In this document: positions 1 through 5,049 of the stretch, piece by piece | Numbering within the stretch: the stretch's first letter is position 1 | How the letters are laid out: each line of letters opens with the position of its first letter | Assembly: GCA_003454835.1 (NCBI GenBank) | Contig: DMTA01000146.1 | Span: forward strand, 1-5,049 | DNA: 5,049 nt | Direction: 5' to 3' | Source of the DNA: Achromobacter sp. | Lineage (GTDB): Bacteria > Pseudomonadota > Gammaproteobacteria > Burkholderiales > Burkholderiaceae_B | Notes under the pieces: generated by a model | The model's database searches: none | What the model was told of the DNA's origin: nothing | What the model saw: the letters and a program-made list of their open reading frames with translations, nothing else | Made by a program: the position numbers and the translations under genes

Positions 1-1017
1 GTGCGCGCCGTGGGCCGCTCAGTGCGCGCCAACCTCGTCAGCTACGGCAGTCCGCAGGGCTTCGCGCCGCTGCGCCAGCAGATTGCGGCGGTCCTGCAGA
101 ACGAGGGCGTGCCAGCCCATCCCGAGCTCAACCTGCTCACGACCAACGGCGTCACCCACGGGCTGGACCTGATCGCCCGCCATCTGGTCAAACCGGGCGA
201 CACCGTGCTGGTCGAAGACCCGGCCTGGTTCGTGATCTTCGGCCGCCTGGCCGCGTTTGGCGCCCGCCTGATCGGCGTGCCGCGCGGGCCGGACGGCCCC
301 GATCTCGACCTGCTCGAGCAACTGGCCGCGCAGCATAAGCCCAAACTATTCATCATCAATGGCTCGGTCCACAATCCCACCGGTCACACGCTGTCCGCGG
401 GGGCGGCCTACGGCATTCTGCGCATTGCCGAACGCCACGATTTCATGGTGGTTGAAGACGACACCTACGGTGAGTTGCATCCGGGGGGCGCCATCAAGCT
501 TGCTGCGCTGGACCGTCTGAACCGCGTCATCTTCGTAGGCGGCTATTCCAAGATGCTGGCGGCCAGCCTGCGTGTCGGCTACGTGGCGGCCAATCCCGAA
601 CTGCTGCAAAAGCTGGCCGACCTGAAGATGCTGGCGGGTTTGACCTCACCCGAACTCGGCGAGCGCGTCGTGCACCGAGTGCTCATGGAAGGGCAGTACC
701 GGCGCCATATCGAGCGCGTGCGGCACCGGGTCGACGACGCGCGCCAGCGTTGCATGAAGGGGCTGCTGAAACTGGGTCTGACCATTCCGCACGAGCCGCA
801 TGGCGGCATGTTCGTCTGGGCCGATTGCGGCCGCGATTCTGAAGTGCTGGCGCGCGAAGCCGCGGACCGCGGCCTGCTGCTGGCGCCCGGCACGTTGTTT
901 TCGCCGACGCAGGCGCCGTCCACCATGCTGCGCTTTTCGGTATCCGTTGCGGACCACCGGGGAATCTGGGCCGAGCTGGAAAAACTTTTCGCGCAAAACG
1001 GGTCCTACAATCAATAA
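1..1017 (+). CDS. PLP-dependent aminotransferase-fold protein, probable MocR/GntR-type regulator (5' partial)
   Basis: This is the fold-type I (class I/II aminotransferase) domain of a PLP enzyme or regulator. Numbering from the first codon of the window, the fragment opens with the 'YGSPQGFAPLR' motif (15-25), followed by the NPTG motif (125-128), the D153-x-x-Y156 pair that contacts the PLP pyridine nitrogen and hydroxyl, the Schiff-base lysine K184 in 'GGYSKM', and R311 in 'MLRFSVS', the usual substrate-carboxylate arginine. All catalytic positions look intact. The segment before 'YGSPQG' resembles the interior of a MocR protein. Such proteins are about 450-500 residues long, so roughly 120-150 residues (winged helix plus linker) would lie upstream. 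The GTG at base 1 is therefore probably an internal valine codon and not the start. MocR proteins use the aminotransferase domain as an effector sensor. A stand-alone aminotransferase (2-aminoadipate transaminase type) remains possible. The gene ends in TAA 37 bp before the next gene. Confidence 0.9.
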   Translation: MRAVGRSVRANLVSYGSPQGFAPLRQQIAAVLQNEGVPAHPELNLLTTNGVTHGLDLIARHLVKPGDTVLVEDPAWFVIFGRLAAFGARLIGVPRGPDGPDLDLLEQLAAQHKPKLFIINGSVHNPTGHTLSAGAAYGILRIAERHDFMVVEDDTYGELHPGGAIKLAALDRLNRVIFVGGYSKMLAASLRVGYVAANPELLQKLADLKMLAGLTSPELGERVVHRVLMEGQYRRHIERVRHRVDDARQRCMKGLLKLGLTIPHEPHGGMFVWADCGRDSEVLAREAADRGLLLAPGTLFSPTQAPSTMLRFSVSVADHRGIWAELEKLFAQNGSYNQ

Positions 1018-1054
1018 TTCCGAGCCACATCGCCCAGTCACCGAAGGAACCGTC

Positions 1055-1399
1055 ATGTCCGCACCCATCAAGCCTCTTACCCAGAACTTTGCCGTCGCCC
1101 CGCAACTGGGTCCCGACGACATGGCCGACGTGGCCGCCGCCGGCTACAAGAGCGTCATCATCAACCGCCCCGACTTCGAGGGCGGTCCTGACCAGCCCAC
1201 CGCCGCCGATGTGTCGCGCGCCGCGCAGGAAGCCGGCCTGCAGATCGAGTACCAGCCCGTCGTGGGCAGCGCCATGACCGCCGCCGATGTTGCGCGCTTT
1301 GCGGAACTGCTGCGCACCCTGCCGGGTCCGGTCCTGGCATACTGCCGCACCGGCACCCGTTGCACGAACCTGTTCGCGGCTGCCCAGCAGTTGGGATAA
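1055..1399 (+). CDS. DUF442 / TIGR01244-family rhodanese-like sulfurtransferase
   Basis: This small protein of 114 residues matches the beta-lactamase-hydrolase-like (DUF442) family, which has a phosphatase/rhodanese-type fold. The N-terminus has the family pattern 'LTQNFAVAPQL' followed by 'GYKSVIINRPDFEGGPDQP' (30-48), a conserved loop typical of the family. The active-site loop is C97-R-T-G-T-R102 after a hydrophobic strand (PVLAY), giving the rhodanese-type C-x4-R spacing; C97 would carry the persulfide. A second cysteine, C103, follows the loop directly. Related domains occur fused to or beside persulfide dioxygenases and sulfide:quinone reductases, so a role in sulfide or persulfide handling is likely, but the substrate is unknown. 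The ATG at 1055 is preceded by a GGAAGG-like ribosome site (AAGGAA, 1044-1049). Longer in-frame extensions upstream run inside the preceding gene and lack family similarity. No signal peptide is seen, so it is probably cytoplasmic. The 37-bp gap and lack of an evident promoter suggest possible co-transcription with the gene before it. Confidence 0.9.
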   Translation: MSAPIKPLTQNFAVAPQLGPDDMADVAAAGYKSVIINRPDFEGGPDQPTAADVSRAAQEAGLQIEYQPVVGSAMTAADVARFAELLRTLPGPVLAYCRTGTRCTNLFAAAQQLG

Positions 1400-1402
1400 A
1401 CC

Positions 1403-1457
1403 CGGCCTTGACCCTCGTCAAGGCCGCCGGTTCGATGGATGTGGACCCGGCGGCTTT
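1403..1457 (+). terminator. Overlapping hairpins after the rhodanese-like gene (possible terminator or attenuator)
   Basis: Hairpin A begins three bases after the TAA stop: CGGCCTTGAC (1403-1412) pairs perfectly with GTCAAGGCCG (1417-1426) around a 4-nt loop, but no T-tract follows. Hairpin B pairs AAGGCCGCCGG (1420-1430) with CCGGCGGCTTT (1447-1457). It has 11 pairs including one G-U, a 16-nt loop and a short run of T at its end. A and B share bases 1420-1426, so they cannot form together. B could end the upstream transcript weakly. An alternative reading is that the A palindrome is a DNA operator. Confidence 0.4.
1408..1421. promoter_or_regulatory. Candidate FNR/ANR-type operator (TTGAC-N4-GTCAA)
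   Basis: A perfect dyad, TTGAC-CCTC-GTCAA, has the half-site sequence and 4-bp spacing of CRP/FNR-superfamily sites (consensus TTGAT-N4-ATCAA, with C at the fifth position common in ANR/DNR-like sites). It lies between the rhodanese-like gene and the universal stress protein gene. Its centre (1414.5) is about 61 bp before a start point that would follow an AT-rich -10-like stretch at 1462-1470 (TAGCATAAA), which is the class I activator geometry. No convincing -35 is seen, as expected for an activated promoter. The same bases form the core of a 10-bp hairpin, so an RNA role is the main alternative. Confidence 0.45.
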
Positions 1458-1484
1458 CCGGTAGCATAAAGATTCCTTTAAAAC

Positions 1485-1489
1485 AGGAG
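1485..1489 (+). promoter_or_regulatory. Ribosome binding site of the universal stress protein gene
   Basis: AGGAG lies 8 bases before the ATG at 1498. It is a strong Shine-Dalgarno match that fixes this start; the encoded protein begins 'MFKKILIPTDGS', the usual N-terminus of the family. Confidence 0.85.
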
Positions 1490-1497
1490 CAGGCAAG

Positions 1498-1962
1498 ATG
1501 TTCAAGAAGATCCTGATTCCCACCGACGGTTCCCCGCTCTCGGCGCAAGCCGCCAACGCAGGTATCTGCTTCGCGCGCTCGGTTGGCGCCGAAGTCGTCG
1601 CCCTCTACGTGACGCAGCCGTTCGCGGCCACCATCGGTTTTGACGGCATGGCCGCAGCCTATGCCATCACCGACGAAGACTACGAAAAGGCCTCCGCCGA
1701 GCAAGCCGACAAGTACCTCAAGCAGATCATCGACCGCGCCGACACTGCCGGCGTCAAAGCCGATGCGCGCGCGGTGTCCAACTTCAACGTCGCCGACGGC
1801 ATCGTTCAAGCCGCGACCGACGCCGGTTGCGACCTGATCTTCATCGGCAGCCATGGCCGCAGCGGCCTGTCGCGTCTGCTGCTGGGCAGCGTTACCGCCA
1901 AGGTGCTGTCGCTGGCCACCACCGCTGTCCTGGTGTATCGCGTCAAGGAAGACAAGAAGTAA
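1498..1962 (+). CDS. Universal stress protein (UspA family), ATP-binding type
   Basis: The protein has 154 residues, typical of a single Usp domain (alpha/beta Rossmann-like fold, usually a dimer in the cytoplasm). It opens with the beta-1 strand 'KKILIPTDGS', with D10 as the conserved nucleotide-contacting acid. Near the C-terminus it carries the full ATP-binding signature G117-x2-G120-x9-G130-S131 (within 'IGSHGRSGLSRLLLGS'), so it belongs to the ATP-binding class and not the non-binding UspA class. The last strand 'TAVLVYRV' is the usual dimer-forming edge. An insert around residues 40-62, rich in Gly, Ala and acidic residues, is the variable loop of the family. Usp proteins help cells survive starvation, oxidative or anaerobic stress, and in pseudomonads several are under ANR control. 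The FNR-like palindrome upstream fits such regulation. A terminator follows, so the gene is probably the end of its transcript. The exact cellular function cannot be read from sequence. Confidence 0.95.
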   Translation: MFKKILIPTDGSPLSAQAANAGICFARSVGAEVVALYVTQPFAATIGFDGMAAAYAITDEDYEKASAEQADKYLKQIIDRADTAGVKADARAVSNFNVADGIVQAATDAGCDLIFIGSHGRSGLSRLLLGSVTAKVLSLATTAVLVYRVKEDKK

Positions 1963-2005
1963 TTGCGCGCCAAAGTGGTGCGCGCCGCGCGCCACCGCAT
2001 GCGTC

Positions 2006-2031
2006 AAGGCCCCTCCTCGGAGGGGCTTTTT
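2006..2031 (+). terminator. Intrinsic terminator of the universal stress protein gene
   Basis: GCCCCTC (2009-2015) pairs with GAGGGGC (2020-2026) around the tetraloop CTCG and is followed directly by five T (2027-2031). The stem can extend by one G-U and two A-U pairs into the A/T flanks. This is a textbook Rho-independent terminator 44 bp after the stop codon. A second GC-rich hairpin (1975-1995, 8 bp with one G-U) precedes it. Confidence 0.9.
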
Positions 2032-2117
2032 CATGTCCGTCGGACCCGGCTATACGTTGGTATGGCGGGGCCAAACTCATTGCCTTCGCAAAGACCCTTC
2101 GGACGGCCGATTCAGGC

Positions 2118-2145
2118 TTGTATCTTGCCGTGCGGCGCGTAATAT
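2118..2145 (+). promoter_or_regulatory. Candidate sigma-70-type promoter of the EF-G gene
   Basis: TTGTAT (2118-2123) and TAATAT (2140-2145) are separated by 16 bp, each matching the consensus hexamers at four of six positions. The predicted start near 2152 leaves a leader of about 26 nt before the ATG. The -10 sits in the only AT-rich patch of the 216-bp gap. The rest of the gap from 2032 to 2117 shows no gene; a weaker TATACG at 2051 was not called. Confidence 0.5.
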
Positions 2146-2151
2146 TTACGC
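2137..2151. promoter_or_regulatory. 15-bp palindrome over the EF-G promoter -10 region
   Basis: GCGTAA (2137-2142) and TTACGC (2146-2151) form a perfect inverted repeat around TAT. It covers the proposed -10 and would block RNA polymerase if bound, so it is a candidate repressor operator. No known family is assigned, and chance is possible given its short length. Confidence 0.3.
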
Positions 2152-2178
2152 ATCTTCATCCAACCGTAGGAAGAGGCC

Positions 2179-4290
<2,112 letters not shown>

Positions 4291-4368
4291 TTTTCCGGTG
4301 ACTGACATTCGAGCGGCTGGATTTCAGGCCGCCAGATGTTTGGCCGCAGCGTTTTTCGCCGCAGTATG

Positions 4369-5049
4369 TCAGGCGGCGGCTGCGGCCGCCGCCGGGCGCA
4401 GCCGCGTCGCGGCCAGCTTCACGCCCAGCAGGATCATCGCGAAGCCATACGCATGAAAGAGCTGCGGCGCCTCGCCCAGCAGCGGCCAGGCCAGCAGCGC
4501 CGCATAGACCGGCACCAGGAACATCGACAGGCCCGCAGTTGCCGGACCGGCCAGGCTGATGAGCCGGCCGTACACGTAATAGGCCCCCAGGCTCGGCACC
4601 ACCGCCAGAAACAGCAGCACCGCCGCCAGGCGCGGGTCCGTCCACGCGGGCGCCATGCCGGCGGCCGCTTCAATGCCGGCAAACGGCGCCAGTGCCAGCG
4701 CGCCACCCAACATCATCGTCGCCAGCCGCGCGCTGTCGGGCACGGCCGGCAGGGTCAGACGCTTCTGCAGCACGGTGTACAAGGCCCAACCTGTGGCCGC
4801 CAGCAACACCCACAGGTCACCTTGTCCAAACGCCAGCCGGGCCAACGCGTTGGCGTCGCCGCGCGTCAGCACCACCAATACGCCGCCCAACGCCAGCGCG
4901 AGGCCGGCCGCGCGCGGCGCGGACAGCGGCTTGCGCCAGATCGCCGCCTCCAGCAGCGTCACCAGCAGCGGGCTGCACGAAAAGATCAGCGCGATGTTGG
5001 TGGCGCTGGTGGTCTGCGCGCCGATGTATTGCGGCGCCACCGCCACGCC
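4369..5049 (-). CDS. EamA/DMT-superfamily membrane transporter (5' partial)
   Basis: The window holds the C-terminal 226 codons, reading leftwards from the right edge to TGA at 4371-4369. DMT/EamA proteins usually have about 300 residues and ten membrane helices in two EamA repeats, so roughly 75 residues and three helices lie outside. Seven hydrophobic segments are visible, including 'ATNIALIFSCSPLLVTLLEA', 'AAGLALALGGVLVVL', 'GDLWVLLAATGWALYTVLQK', 'LAAVLLFLAVVPSLGAYYVY', 'GLSMFLVPVYAALLAWPLL' and 'YGFAMILLGVKLAA'. The late 'P-x-YAALLAWPLLGE' and 'GxxxILxGV' patterns are characteristic of the second EamA repeat. These inner-membrane proteins export amino acids, metabolites or drugs, but the substrate cannot be inferred. 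The apparent GTG start at 5046 lies inside a membrane helix region and is not the true start. The protein ends in a run of seven alanines, unusual but harmless for a cytoplasmic tail. It converges with the EF-G gene across 78 bp. Confidence 0.9.
   Translation of the reverse strand, partial: GVAVAPQYIGAQTTSATNIALIFSCSPLLVTLLEAAIWRKPLSAPRAAGLALALGGVLVVLTRGDANALARLAFGQGDLWVLLAATGWALYTVLQKRLTLPAVPDSARLATMMLGGALALAPFAGIEAAAGMAPAWTDPRLAAVLLFLAVVPSLGAYYVYGRLISLAGPATAGLSMFLVPVYAALLAWPLLGEAPQLFHAYGFAMILLGVKLAATRLRPAAAAAAA
4372..4393 (-). repeat. GC-only hairpin in the polyalanine codons at the transporter 3' end
   Basis: GGCGGCGGC (4372-4380) and GCCGCCGCC (4385-4393) form a perfect 9-bp inverted repeat with a 4-nt loop, encoding the terminal alanine run just before the stop. 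It probably arose by GCC/GCG triplet expansion. On the minus-strand mRNA it could stabilise the 3' end or pause polymerase, but no T-tract follows, so a terminator is not called. Confidence 0.5.

Noticed and set aside
1975..1995. GC-rich hairpin just after the stress-protein stop as a separate terminator
   Set aside because: No T-tract follows and a far better terminator lies 11 bp downstream; alternating GC sequence folds easily by composition.
1144..2034. A 296-codon minus-strand frame across the rhodanese-like and stress-protein genes
   Set aside because: It runs antisense through two clear genes and the terminator, with low-complexity Arg/Gly composition and no family features.
2051..2056. 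TATACG as a -10 for an additional EF-G promoter
   Set aside because: The only -35 position at normal spacing falls in the terminator T-tract with a poor match, and the 2118-2145 pair is better placed.
4302..4372. 7-bp inverted repeat CTGACAT/ATGTCAG bracketing the convergent intergenic gap
   Set aside because: Arms are short and more than 50 bp apart; a match of this size is not surprising by chance in such a region.
5044..5046. GTG as the start of the EamA transporter
   Set aside because: The frame is open to the window edge, the family needs about three more N-terminal helices, and no ribosome site is visible.

Overview
The window is about 5 kb of high-G+C bacterial DNA. Most codons end in G or C, intergenic gaps are short, and the EF-G is very close to proteobacterial EF-G. 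Gene content and codon style suggest a betaproteobacterium of the Bordetella/Achromobacter (Alcaligenaceae) type. That assignment is an inference from memory of these families, because no rRNA or other marker is present.

Layout. Four genes read left to right and one reads right to left from the far edge. (1) 1-1017: the aminotransferase-fold part of a PLP-dependent protein, most likely a MocR/GntR-type regulator whose DNA-binding N-terminus lies before the window. (2) 1055-1399: a 114-residue DUF442/TIGR01244 rhodanese-like protein, 37 bp downstream and possibly in the same transcript. (3) 1498-1962: a single-domain universal stress protein with an intact ATP-binding signature, closed by a classic intrinsic terminator at 2006-2031. 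(4) 2179-4290: a complete 703-residue elongation factor G. It is not next to rpsL, rpsG or tuf, so it is probably the second EF-G copy (fusA2) found in many betaproteobacteria. (5) 4369-5049, minus strand: the C-terminal seven membrane segments of an EamA/DMT-family transporter, convergent with the EF-G gene.

Regulatory DNA. The 98-bp gap before the stress-protein gene holds a perfect FNR/ANR-like palindrome (TTGAC-N4-GTCAA). The palindrome is also the core of a 10-bp hairpin, and that hairpin overlaps a second, mutually exclusive one. The 216-bp gap before the EF-G gene holds the stress-protein terminator and a plausible sigma-70-type promoter whose -10 lies inside a 15-bp palindrome. The convergent EF-G and transporter genes each carry a strong hairpin in their last codons.

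Function. A rhodanese-like sulfur-handling protein, a universal stress protein under a possible oxygen-sensing operator, and a paralogous EF-G make a modest stress-flavoured neighbourhood. The EF-G has Asp at position 114, where E. coli EF-G has the redox-sensitive Cys114. This is the most interesting protein-level observation, since it predicts an EF-G that escapes disulfide inactivation. I see no mobile element, CRISPR, RNA gene or clearly new multigene system; most of the window is ordinary chromosomal sequence.
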